Made by a program: the position numbers and the translations under genes. From contig ML682067.1 in the NCBI GenBank assembly GCA_007922195.1, positions 8,471,418 to 8,535,417 of the forward strand: a DNA stretch of 64,000 nt, given 5' to 3'. Below, piece by piece: positions 35,409 to 46,186 of this stretch (position 1 is its first letter; each line of letters starts with the position of its first letter). The notes below the pieces were generated by a model. That model had not been told where the DNA came from and did no database searches. It saw nothing but the letters and a program-made list of their open reading frames with translations. This stretch comes from Podocnemis expansa. Its lineage: Eukaryota > Chordata > Testudines > Podocnemididae.

Positions 35409-35478
35409 GCTCATGCAAAAAATAAATCTGTTAGTCTTAAAGTGCCACACAACTCCTTGGTTTTTTCACTCCAAACTG

Positions 35479-35988
35479 GCAGCCCTATTTCTCAGATTAA
35501 CTGCAGGTGATGCCTGGCCCAAAAGAAGTCAGAGAGTGTCCACAAAGATACCTAGTTTTGTCTGGACAGAGGAATACAACCAGGCTTTCACACAGCTGAA
35601 GATAAAGCTGACTGCTGCAGCAATCTTAGGATATGTTGATTATAGTTTACCATTCAAACTCCAGAGAGATGCATCCACAGATGGGTTAGGACCTGTGTTG
35701 GCACAGATTCAGTCAGGGAAGGAGAGAGTCATAGCCTATGCCAGCAGGGGCTTAAGACCCTCAGAGAAAAATTATCCTGCCCATAAACTGGAGTTCTTGG
35801 CATTAAAATGGGCAGCTGTCAATAACTTTAAAGAACATCTACTAGGTCACCAATTTGCAGTGCTAACTGACAACAATCCATCAACCTATGTTACCACTGT
35901 GGCCACAGTGGATGCAACCAGTCAAAGGTGGATGGCAAAACTGGCAGAGTTCAACTTTGATATAAAAGTACCAGCCCAGAAGGAATAA
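35479..35988 (+). pseudogene. Gypsy RT end and RNase H
   Basis: The frame is open through the whole RNase H domain. 'FVWTEEYNQAFTQLK' marks the RT/RNase H connection; RNase H catalytic positions are present in 'QRDASTDGLGPVLAQ' (D), 'YPAHKLEFLALKWA' (E) and 'VLTDNNPSTY' (D). In the family this domain removes the RNA strand after first-strand synthesis. The frame begins in PLE sequence at 35413, so the reading frame as it stands is a chance PLE-gypsy fusion of 191 codons. The frame stops at 35988, where intact elements continue into integrase. Confidence 0.9.
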
Positions 35989-36339
35989 TGCCAATGCTGA
36001 TGACTTGTCTCCGTTGCCTCGGGAGGAGATAAATACAGTTCTAAATACTGTAGCAGCATAGGATGAATGCAAAAAACACTACAATGGGGGGAACTGGGCC
36101 TCTTGACAGGCCAGGAGAATTAATTCCAGGCCTGTCAAAGTAAGAACTCAGGAGACTGCAGGAAAATGGTGCAGTCATCCCCCAAGTAAGAACCTACCTA
36201 CCCAGGCCACGGACACCCAGTGCAAGGGAGAGGCAGAAGGAGAAAACACAAGCACAGACATTACTGAAACAGTGGAAGTGACTGCAGCTGGTAGAGGGGA
36301 TTTTCTACAGGAAAACAACAACCCTAGGGGAAGGACAGA

Positions 36340-37735
36340 TACTGAAGGTAGTGCTGCCAGAGAAACTTCAGCAAGAAGTATTTGAAGTGCTATGTACAGA
36401 TTGGAGACACATGGGCATTGACTGTACTGTGGATCTCATCCACACTTGCTGTTATTGGCTTAGCATGCTATCCACTCTCTTGCAAAAGGTGTTGCCTAAA
36501 AAAAAGAGAGGCATCTCTGAAGCCTGAGAGCCACTTACCTCAATCCACACTACTAGATCTTTGGAGCTAGTGTGCATTGACTTTCTTGGACTGGAACCAT
36601 CCTGTAGAGGTATTTAGAATAGTCTTGTAATTATTGACCACTTCAGCCGATATGCTCAGGCATACCCTACTCATGATCAGTGGACATCTATTATAGCCAA
36701 AAGTGGTGTGGAAACAGTTTATCTGCCATTGTGGCATCACTGAAAGGATACACAAAGACCAAGGGAGAAATTTTGAAAGTAATTCCTGGTCCAGCTCTGG
36801 AAACTGCTGGGGACTTCAAAGAGAGGAATGACACCTTATCATCCTCAAGGGAATGGGACCACTGAACAGGTCAATCAAACACTCATGAATATGCTGGGAG
36901 CTCTGGGTCCAGACCAAAAGATAAACTAGAATGACTATGTTGAGCCTATGACCCAAGCTTGTAACTGCACCAGGCATGAATCCACTGGGTTATCCCTATT
37001 CTTCTTAATGTTTGGCTGGCACCCAAGGCTAAAAGTAGATCTGGCCCTGGGTTTTCCCCACCAAGCAGATGAGGGTGTAGAGACGGAGGAGTATGTGTCT
37101 TGATTGACGGAATGCCTAGAAAGAGCATATCACCAAGCTGCACAAGCATCAGAAGCTGCCAAACCATCAGAAAACGTGCTATGACCACAAAACATGGGAA
37201 GCCCCACTGGCTCTTGGAGATAGGGTGCTCGTGGCTAGGGAGAAGAAAGGGAGAAAAAAAACTGTGAGACAGATGGGAACCCATTTCCTATGTTGTGATT
37301 AGAAGACTAGGGGACTTCCCTCTCTATGTTGTACAGTCAAAATCTGGAGGAGGGGAACAAGTCATACATCATAACTGAATAACTCCATGCATGTTCCTAC
37401 CTGTTGAGGGAACTTTCTCATTGGGGTCACAGGCAGGAAAGGAAATTACTGAGGGCTCTATCGATAGATCAGCCTGCCATAAGGGAGAACAAACCAGTAG
37501 AAGCATGACATACACAGGGGATACAGGGAACATGAGGGATGGGCAGTACACAGAAGGAGAGCCAGGGCTTCACTGTACAGAGTCACCAGACTCAGACCCA
37601 GACCCAAACCATTATGACTCAGAACCTCACCACTCTGACCCAAAGGAGCCAGACCAGACCATGGGGATCACAGATCAGAGTGACCAGAAGGAAGAGAATT
37701 TGAACAAACCTAATGGGATAGAAGAATGGTAGACA
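36340..37735 (+). pseudogene. Gypsy integrase and C-terminal tail
   Basis: Broken into several frames. Catalytic-core pieces: 'VCIDFLGLEPS' near 36570, 'DHFSRYAQAYPT' near 36640, 'HPQGNGTTE' near 36840 and 'NCTRHESTGLSPFFLMFGW' near 36965. A later piece (37285-37380) matches the domain that precedes the end of gypsy pol. The last open stretch, to 37732, is acidic and repetitive ('SDPDPNHYDSEPHHSDP'), a non-conserved tail. No LTR is recognised downstream. Confidence 0.85.
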
Positions 37736-38238
37736 GAGTGGGATGATGTGGGAGAGGTACCCAGAGATAGTTATCCAGCTCTTTGGTGCTCAACTAGACA
37801 GTGAAGGACACCTGTTCGGCTTCATCTGGAACAGTGGGCTGCTTAATGGTGGAGACAGAGACTATAAATTTTGCTAGTGCTGTTGTCAGGTGACATGCAA
37901 CAAAATGATCTTGGAAACAGTTCAAATGGTTGGTGACAATAGTCAACTCAAGAAGCTGGTGATTAAGGAAAGGCACAAGGTCTCCCTTTCAATAAGTGAG
38001 GGAAGGTTGTAGCCCAAGATCCAGGGTGCTTCAATAGTAGCAGCGAGAACTACAAGTTGTGGACTACAAACTGTGGCATGCTGAGAGAACTTCCTGGCTC
38101 CTGACCAGGAAGCACCCCTGCCCTCCTCTGCAGGGAGCATCTGCAGTGACTGAGGCTGGGAGCATGTGGCAGACAAGCAGGGAGGAAGGTGATGAACTGT
38201 AATGTTGCTGTATGTTTCTTTCAGAATGAAACCTTGTT
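37736..38238. other. No gene seen; possible gypsy 3' remains
   Basis: Would hold the 3' LTR if the gypsy copy were complete, but no terminal TG...CA pair or repeat of upstream sequence is seen. Confidence 0.4.
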
Positions 38239-38246
38239 CCTGGTGA

Positions 38247-38960
38247 CAGGAGTTAAAGTATGCCAGAACCGCCTGGAACGCCATTCCAGAGCCCACAATT
38301 TTCCGGGCTCAGTGTTCCAGGCCCACTAAAAATAGAAAATGGTGCCAGAATGCTGTGTTCCAGGGCCCTCCGTTGAAATATAGCAGGCCCCTGGAAACAG
38401 CATTCTGGCACCATTTTCTATTTTTAGGGGCCTGAATGCTGGACCCCTAAAAATAGGCCCCGGAATGGCATTCCCCTGCATTCCAGCAGGGCAGGGGCAT
38501 TCCAGGACAGGGCCCAAGCCCTGCCCAAACCCTGCCCCAAATCCCTCCCCTTTGAGGCCCCACCCCAACCTGGGGCCTGCCTCCACTCCCCCTGCCCCAG
38601 CTGGGCCTAGGCCACATTGCCAGCCTGTCTCAGGGCCTACCGCCTCCTCAGTAGCCATGCTGCCCTCGGTAAGTACTGAGGTGGCTGGCTCATGCTGAGC
38701 GGGTATTGAGGGCTGGGAGTGGATATTGGGGACAGGTGAATAGGTATTGGGGATGGATTTGGGGATGGGTATTGGGGCTGGGGTGGACTTTGGGGACAGA
38801 GGAATGGATATTAGGGGCAGGAGCTGGGGGGAAGGCATTTGGGGGTGCAGGAGCTGGGATGGGGGGCCTGCCATTTGGGGGGGCAGGAGCTGATGTGCAG
38901 GAGGGGGGCCCACCCAATTAGGAGGATTCCAGGGCCCAGCAAATTATACTTTAACCCCTG
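38247..38960. mobile_element. Non-autonomous hAT element
   Basis: Ends 'caggagttaaagtatg' and 'tatactttaacccctg' are inverted repeats. Target duplications are 'cctggtga' at 38239-38246 and 'cctgggga' at 38961-38968 (7 of 8). Inside is a near-perfect palindrome around 38330-38432 ('gaaaatggtgccagaatgc' against 'gcattctggcaccattttc') and a GC-rich part with repeated 'ttggggatgggtattggg'. No transposase; the 195-codon minus-strand frame is proline-rich and repeat-driven. Confidence 0.9.
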
Positions 38961-38968
38961 CCTGGGGA

Positions 38969-40029
38969 TCAGTCTGAGTGGGTGTGGTTTGAGTGAACAC
39001 ACAATGCAGAGCACACAGAGGAGCCTGAGGCCTAGTTTCTCAAACTTGTGTAAAGGGCCACAAGACAGACTTCCCTATCTTGAACACCCTCATGCTGGGC
39101 CTATAGGCAGGAGGAGTTACAATATATTAACCATATTGATTGCTTAAGAATTCCCAATTAATAATTTGAAGTTTGATAAGTTCTTGTCCCAAGATGAGGC
39201 TGAGTACTATTAAAATTATTGATTGGTTGGAAACCCCAATGAACATGATTGCAACTCTCACAGTTGGGAAATTACACTATATTCATATTAGTTGTTTTAA
39301 TACAATTACCAAATTCACAAAATCCCTAGCCAAGGAAGGTAGACGGAGACAATAAAGGATGTACATCTGAACCTCCATATCCACATATACCATCCCTTGC
39401 AAAAAAACCTCTAAAACATTAGTCATTATCTTCCTCACCATCACTTCCTTCTTCATCTTCATCACCATCACCAATGATCATTATACTAATATGTTCTAAG
39501 TCCCATGGTCACTATACATTCACTATGCCTAATGCACGTTTAGTAGAGGCTTCAGCCCCTTTACCTTATTTGTATTTCCTCACACTACTAATGTGGGGTG
39601 CTTTTCTCTTATATTTCATTAATCATTTTACCTCAAGCTTACCAGTATATATCTCAATTTGTTACCATGACATTCTTGTGGTAGATGTCCCTAAACTAAA
39701 ATACTCCAAGCTGGTATAAACTAGCATTTTGCGGCTACCTATCAGCGATTTAGTTATGGCAGTAATCCCTCCTGAGCTGTGATATGATCTAGGGTTACTC
39801 TTGCTACTTATGCTAAGGCTTCTGGAGCATTATACTTTAATTAACTTAGCTTAGGTATTATCTTACAGGCTTTTAGACCTATAGCCGCATCACATTACTA
39901 TCTTAAATTATACCTATGCCTTACCTAGTAAATATCTGTACCTATAGTCTACATTGTGTTTCCAGTCTCAGTGGATCCTTTCCAGTAATGTAATTAGTTA
40001 CAGATATGGAATGTACTTCAAGACCACTA
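38969..40029. other. No gene seen
   Basis: AT-rich, stop-rich; nothing recognised. Confidence 0.45.
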
Positions 40030-41632
40030 CAAGAGGAGAAGGCGAACAGCCCTCAGTACTGAAAGAACAGGTTCAGGACTACTTAGATAGTCTGGGAACG
40101 CAAAATAACTGTTAGTGAATGTAGTGCAAGCACGGGTGCTGAGAGAGTTGGCAGATGTGACTGAAGAGCCATGGGGCATTACCTTTGAAAACTTCTGGAG
40201 ACTGGCAGAGGTCCTGGATAATAAGTAAAAGCCAAATATAGTGCCCCTCTTCAAAAGAGGGAAGGAAGAGGATCCAGGGAATGACAGATGACTCATCCTC
40301 ACCTTAGTCCCCAGAAAACTCATGGAGCAGGTCCTCAAGGATCCATTTTGAGAAACTCAAAGGAGAGGAAGGTGAGCAGGAAGAGTCAGCATGGATTCAC
40401 AATGGGCAAGTCATTCGTAATCAACCTGATTGGCTTCTATGATGAAATGACTGCCTCTGTGGTTGTGGGGAAAATGGTGGATGTGATATCAAAAGGTTTG
40501 CTAAAGTGAAGGTATATGGTCTCCCACAATACTCTTTTCAGCAAGTTAAAGAAGTGTGGGTTGAATGAATGGACTATAAAATGGATAGAAAGCTGGTTAG
40601 ATCATCAGGCTAATGGGTAATGATCAACAGCCCAGTGTTTAGTTGGCAGCCAGTAACAAGCAGAGTGCCCTAGGCATTGGTGTGGGGCTGGTTTTGTTCA
40701 GCATTTTCGTTAATGAATTAATGAATGGAGGATGTGATGGACTGCACCCTCAGCAAGCTTACAGATGACACTAAAATGGGTGAGTGGTACACACCCTGGG
40801 GTGGAGGGATGGGGTGCTGAGTGACCTAGACAAATTGGAGTTTAGAGCCAAAAAAATCTGATAAGGTTCAGTAAGGAAATGTGCAGATGGATGAATCCAA
40901 TGCACTACTACAGACTGGGGAGTGACTGACCAGGCAGCTGTTCTGCAGAAAAAGGATCTGGGGGCTGTAGTGGACAGGAAGCTGGGTATGAGTAAACAAT
41001 GTGCCCTTATTGGCAAGAAGGCGAATAGCATATTGAGCTACATTAGTATGAACATTGCCAGCAGATCAAGGGAAGTGATTATTCCACTCTATTCAACACT
41101 GGTGAGGACATATTTGTAGTACTGTGTCTAGTTTTGGGTCCCCCACTACACAAAGAATATTGACAAAGAGAGTCCAGCAGTGTGCCAAAAAATATATATA
41201 TTGACTAGGGGGCTGGAGGACATGACTTAAGAAAAGAACCTGAGGGGAACTAGTTTTATTTAAGATGCAGAAGAGAAAAATGAGGGAGAATTTGATAGCA
41301 GCCTTTGACTACCGGGGGGCGGGGAGGGGGTTCCAGGAAGGATGGCGCTAGGCTGTTCTCAGTGGGAGTAAATGACAGAACTAGGAACAATGGTCTTAAG
41401 TTCCAGTGAGGAAAGTCTACGTTGGAAATAAGGAAAAGCTTTTTCACTAGGAGAATGGTGAAGCACTGGGATGGTACTGAAACCTCCATCCTTAGAGATT
41501 GTTAAGATACAGCTTTACAAAACCCAAGCTGAGATTATTTAGCTGAGGTTGTCCTACTCTGAGCAGGGTTTGAACTAGATGACCTGAGTTCCCTGCTAAT
41601 CCTAATCTTCTATGATACCACTTGTCAAAATG
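40030..41632 (+). mobile_element. CR1 LINE, 5'-truncated, plus strand
   Basis: Degenerate CR1 ORF2 from the N-terminal RT region to the 3' end. 'QHGFTMGKSFVINLIGFYDEM' (split here by minor changes) near 40390-40450 and 'SNSILSYISMNIASRSREVI' near 41010-41090 are recognisable. Ends 'gagcagggtttgaactagatg...aatcttctatga'. Many stops. Confidence 0.88.
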
Positions 41633-41639
41633 TCAAAAT

Positions 41640-43443
41640 AGTCAGATGGAATATCATCTAAAAATCAGCTGAGCAACATACTGTTTGTCATTTTTTCAGA
41701 CTGTCTGAAAGCACAATATAATTCTTCTTATAACCTTATCATAATTGTTCTAGCAACATGTGTTTTATTACAATTTCATTTCATTTTCAACTTTATTACT
41801 CAAGAAATTCAAACACATCTAATGAAACTTTCTGGTCTCAGAGAGATAACTCTAATTAAAAATCTCAACTAACCTGAGAAATACTGAACTGTAACACTCA
41901 AATATTTGCTTTTGATGCAAGAAAATTAACAAAATTTACCTTCTTTCATTCAAAATTGTTTTCCCAGCTGTGTACTTAGCTCCAGTTAATTTAATGTTTA
42001 TTTTAACAGGAGAAAGAGCAATATTTAAAGGAACTGATTAAGCAACAAAATGAAGTCAGATTTCTAATACCTTGCCAGGGTTTCTGTTTGAAGACAATAA
42101 ATGAACCAGATATTTACAACTAGTACAGACAGTACTTATATGGCCATAGCCAACAGTTTAGCAATTATGCTGCTAACGCAGGGATCAGATAGTTAAATTA
42201 AATTTAAAAGGACCAGATAAATTCCTCACAAAGGAAACAAACATGTAATTACAACTTACGAATTCTGGATGATATTGTGAAATTGTTTGTATAAAACTGT
42301 TGTACCACAGAATGTCTCTGTCTATGTGTTTCCACCATTGCTGAGAAAGCTGTACACATGTCTCTCCCAGAGAGTAATCAGTGAATATACTCTGATCACT
42401 CACTCGCTGCTGGGAGACACCACTTCCTCCACCTTGCATGTAGAGGGATGAGGTTTGGATAGTGGAAGGCTACCATCAGCAAGCCAAAGTAGCCAGCTGT
42501 TGGTGGTAGGATTTGAGAGGAAAGAGGAAGAGATGGGTATGCTTTCATGGTAGAGCAGATTGGTTTAGTTGCAGGACCATGTAAGACCAAAGCAAAATGA
42601 TCTGAAAAGAGAGAAGCTCCATGATTGAAAAGACAAGCCAGGCACTGCAGTAGAGTATTCTGATCCCAGACAAAGAATGCTGTAGAGTGGTGAGGAGACT
42701 GAGGCAGAGACATGCACGTAAGGCTCATTTTTTTATACATCTTTGTATTTCACCTGTGATCAAGAGCAATAAGGGTTTAGAATCCTGTGTGAAGTCTCTG
42801 TACGTTATGTCTTACAACTACCATGTGCCCTTGAAAAGTCAACCTGTGGACTCAAAACACCCATACAATGGGAGTTCTGGGAGAGGGTGTGTTTAAGCTA
42901 CAAAAGCAGTTTGAGGGATCAGTACTGGTAACATGGATGAGGAGTTGGACTGTGATGCTTCAGCTCTCAGGAGAGGGCGATTAGATGGAAAATCTGCAGC
43001 CTGACTGTGGACCTCATGACATGGGACCCCAAAACACGGGCAGTGTCTGTATTCAGTTCAGAATCCAGACACTTGAAGAAAATGTCAACTAGCAGTTCTT
43101 TCCCTCACGGCAGTATGGTTAGTAATCAAGACAGGGCACATTCAAGCAGATGTGTGACAGAGGGTTCTTCAGTCTATCAGACAAAGGTGTAACAAGACCC
43201 AAAAGCTAGAAACTGAAGTTAGACAAATTCAGACTTGAAATAAAGTGCAACTTTTTATTAGTGAAGGTAATGAACCATGGGAATAACTAGATGATTACAA
43301 TGATCCCTTTTGGTCTTAACTGAATCTACAAAAACTGATCTGGTGTGAATCACTGACTAGTGTATTTGGGGTATTTTAGTATAATTAATATCTTATAATA
43401 TTTTCCACACTAAATTCTGAAACACAAATTCATTTTTGCTCAT
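41640..43443. other. No gene seen
   Basis: AT-rich. Short frames only; no domain recognised. Confidence 0.45.
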
Positions 43444-44126
43444 TGTGACAGAGTGGCACACTCCCCACTACACAGGTGCCTCCTAGTGATGTAACAGGGG
43501 ACTAGCTCAAGTGAACAACCCCATCTGCAGCCTGTGCTCCGTCACCTCATTGTTGGATTTGCCTTCTTAGCTCCATCCCAGCCCACCCCGCTCTGTGTCT
43601 TCTACCAGCCTCAGCCCTCTGGCCACGCCACAGTCGGTATTCTCCCCCTTCTGGGGGCTGCTGGACAATCCTGGATTGCCACTTTCTTCAGCGGTTGCCA
43701 CAGTCCGTCACCACCATTATCCCAGAGGCCTGGGGGAGGTGGGGAAGGACCCAGACCCACTCACTGCTGCAGGCCCAAGCACAAGGACCCTATGTGAAGC
43801 ATCCTGCATTTCCTCAACCTCCAAGTCTGCACACTTCTTCCCAGGACTGCCTCCTCACAGCACCCCCCCAGTACCTCCTTGGTCCTTTCTTCAGGACTTC
43901 GGCTCTGCTCCATCCCAGCAGCCAGCCACTGATCTGTTCAGGGTCCTGGCCTTCTGACCCCCTTCAAGCTCCAGAGAGGAACTAACTTGTGCTGCCTGAC
44001 AGCTCCCTCTTAAACTGGGTCACTGGACTCAGATTGGCTTCCCAGCAGCCTTCTCTGATTGGCTGTCACTCCCAGAGTTCTTTTTTAACTCTACCTTACC
44101 CAGTGCAGGGCAGACACCATATCACA
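43444..44126. mobile_element. Probable solo LTR
   Basis: Starts TGTGACAGAGTGG and ends ATATCACA, giving TGTGA...TCACA termini. Flanks are 'ctcat' (43439-43443) and 'ttcat' (44127-44131), a 5-bp duplication with one mismatch. 683 bases, GC-richer than the surroundings, no coding domain. Parent family (gypsy or ERV) not determined. Confidence 0.6.
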
Positions 44127-44131
44127 TTCAT

Positions 44132-45288
44132 TAAAGGAATTTAAGAGAGCTCTTAAATTCATATATTTGATATAATGAAATACTGTATCCTTATGAAGCA
44201 AGTTTAAAAGATAATTTCACTTTTTGTATAAAGCAGTCAAAACATTCTTACCTTGCCATAATTCATTTGAGCTACAACATTTAAAAAGGTCTCCCTGTCT
44301 GAGTGGAGTTGCTGGTCAAAGTATTCTTTATATTAGCAAGAACTACATTTAATGAGAGTTGAAGTTGCAGCTAGACAGCCCTCACAAACACACAAAACCT
44401 TAAAAGGGAGGAAATTAACAGTTAAGAGGAAAGGCTTGTGCATTCCTTTTCAGTTTCACATTGCTTTTCACACTGTTGATATCCCTCACCATACAGTTTT
44501 CACCTCCAAAAGATATCCAAACATAATACGTGCCCAAATGCAATATAGACGTCAACTTCAGCAAACTTGCCTTCTGACACAAAATGTTAACAGTGACTTC
44601 ACAGGCTCCCAGTGCAACTGCCAAGACACCATAATATATATAATTAATCTAAAATAATTGTGTTAAGTATTTGCCTGACTGAAAGTGTTATTTTAGGTAG
44701 TGTGTACACTGAAGTCTTTCACAAGCAAAAATCCTTACCAATTTTGATTATGGGGACAAGGTTCCAGGAGCTCATGGAGTTTTTACCACACAAATAGGAT
44801 TAACTGATAACTCTGAAGTGCCCTTTAACTCATCCTGTCCCTTTTGGCAATGACTCAGAATGCCCCTACCACTCTTCCCATAACACCCAGCTTAGTCCCC
44901 AAATCTCTGTCTCTCCTATTTCTGCTCCCAGTGCCCACTTCTCTCCTCACCAGCTCTGTTCCCTGTCATCATCACCTATGCTTCTCTGTCCAGATGAAGC
45001 TATTTTTTGGCTGTTAAGTGCCACCACCAAAGTATTTTAGTCTGGAAAAAATCATTGTATTTTTAAATAATTACAGTGATTGAGACCTGTCAAAGCAGGG
45101 CTACTACTATTTCCCAGGAGAACTGGCCAAACTTGCTCATTTTTTCATTTAGGGTCAGATTTTCATGCCTTTACTCATGGTGAGGAGTGCCTCACTCCAG
45201 CAGTTGTCTCACTGAAATCAATGGCACTTCTTATGACTAGATCTGGTTCTAGCCATTAAACTGTGCCAGTAAAATCAATGAAACTGTC
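44132..45288. other. No gene seen
   Basis: AT-rich. Near 45155-45240 an old repeat relic ('ctcactgaaatcaatgg') is likely. Confidence 0.45.
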
Positions 45289-45362
45289 TGGGTGAGAAAT
45301 AAAAAAACAACAAGCAGTTGTGTGGCACTTTAAGACTGACAGATTTATTTTTTTGCATGAGC

Positions 45363-45391
45363 TTTCGTGGGAGAAGATCCCACTTCCTCAG
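45363..45391 (-). ncRNA. Hammerhead-like core, left arm
   Basis: Minus strand: CTGAGGA, stem GTGGG/CCCAC, GAAA. Core positions intact apart from the extra A before the stem. Confidence 0.4.
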
Positions 45392-45683
45392 ATGCTTCGA
45401 AGATGGGTGAACTTACAGAAAGGAATGAAACTAAATGCAAGGGGGTGTAAAACATAGGATCAGGTCATAAAGTAACAGCAAATCAGAGCAGTTTACAGGT
45501 TCAAACCATGGGAAGCCTGAAGTCAAATTACCCTTTGTAATGGGAAAAGAATCCATAGTCTATCGAGACTATGAACCTGTAAACTGCTCTGATTTGCTGT
45601 TACTTTATGACCTGATCCTATGCTTTACACCCCCTTGCATTTAGTTTCATTCCTTTCTGTAAGTTCACCCATCTTCGAAGCAT

Positions 45684-45712
45684 CTGAGGAAGTGGGATCT
45701 TCTCCCACGAAA
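45684..45712 (+). ncRNA. Hammerhead-like core, right arm
   Basis: CTGAGGA, stem GTGGG/CCCAC, GAAA, the same core and loop as the left arm. A single RNA from this locus could fold the two arms together into a long hairpin that competes with the small fold. Confidence 0.4.
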
Positions 45713-45924
45713 GTTCATGCAAAAAATAAACCTGTTAGTCTTAAAGTGCCACACAACTGCTTGTTGTTTTTTTACTGGACTAGACTAACACGGCTATCCC
45801 TTTGGAAATGGGTGAGAAATGCCAGCAGAATATGGCCCAATAATCCTAAGCCTTTGTGTAGTCCTCAGAGGTATATTTTAAGTCCAAGATGGGGTGTTTT
45901 TCTAACAAAATATGCTCTAGTAAT

Positions 45925-46182
45925 AATTGGGAAGGGGGGGTGCCCTAGGGACTGTGCTATACAGCAGGTCACACTAGATAACTGCCCTTTCTGGCCCTTG
46001 TTTCTCTCAGAGCTTTTTGTTGTTGTTGTTGTTGTTGTTGTTGTAAGAAGAAAGGTGCCAGTACTGGACAAAACCATGACTGGGATGGTTTAGTGGGAGT
46101 GGTCCTGCCTCTGGCAAGGGGTTGGACTAGATGACCTATGAGGTCCCTTCCAACCCTATGATTCTATGATTCTATGATACTC
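45925..46182 (+). mobile_element. Two CR1 3' ends in tandem with (TTG)n
   Basis: The first (about 45925-46010) is of the 'caggtcacactagataactg' type; the second (about 46065-46182) is the 'ggggttggactagatgacc' type with the terminal 'attctatg' repeats. Between them is a (TTG)9 microsatellite at 46018-46043. Both are very short 5'-truncated copies. Confidence 0.8.
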
Positions 46183-46186
46183 TCCT

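Larger units (their letters stand above)
34250..35467 (-). mobile_element. PLE with GIY-YIG and inverted arms, TSD 11 bp
   Basis: Flanked by exact 11-bp target duplications 'actccaaactg' at 34239-34249 and 35468-35478, inside the gypsy RT. The left part (34250 to about 35165) is minus strand and contains the GIY-YIG domain and the PLE 3' terminal region. The right part (about 35166-35467) is a plus-strand copy of the last 300 bases. Each arm has a hammerhead-like core, at 34348-34376 and 35380-35408. Confidence 0.92.
29384..37735 (+). mobile_element. Ty3/gypsy retroelement relic, split by CR1 and PLE
   Basis: Four pieces form one decayed pol gene in order: RT 29384-29626, a short RT piece 34205-34249, RT end plus RNase H 35479-35988, and integrase with C-terminal tail to 37735. 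The upstream part (gag, protease, most of RT) and both LTRs are not seen. Frameshifts and stops occur in RT and integrase. A CR1 (29627-34204) and a PLE (34250-35467) interrupt it. Confidence 0.9.
45301..45808 (+). mobile_element. PLE palindrome, TSD 12 bp
   Basis: Exact 12-bp target duplications 'tgggtgagaaat' at 45289-45300 and 45809-45820. The left half is a minus-strand and the right half a plus-strand copy of the same PLE 3' region, meeting at 'catagtctatcgagactatg' (about 45553-45572). The right half lacks about 60 bases next to the junction that the left half has. The right side ends in the full PLE terminus 'gactagactaacacggctat'. Cores lie at 45363-45391 and 45684-45712. No RT or endonuclease. 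Confidence 0.93.

Noticed and set aside
38326..38921. Proline/glycine-rich frames up to 195 codons
   Set aside because: They arise from GC-rich repeats inside an hAT element.
46018..46043. Valine-repeat protein segment
   Set aside because: It is a (TTG)9 microsatellite between two CR1 3' ends.
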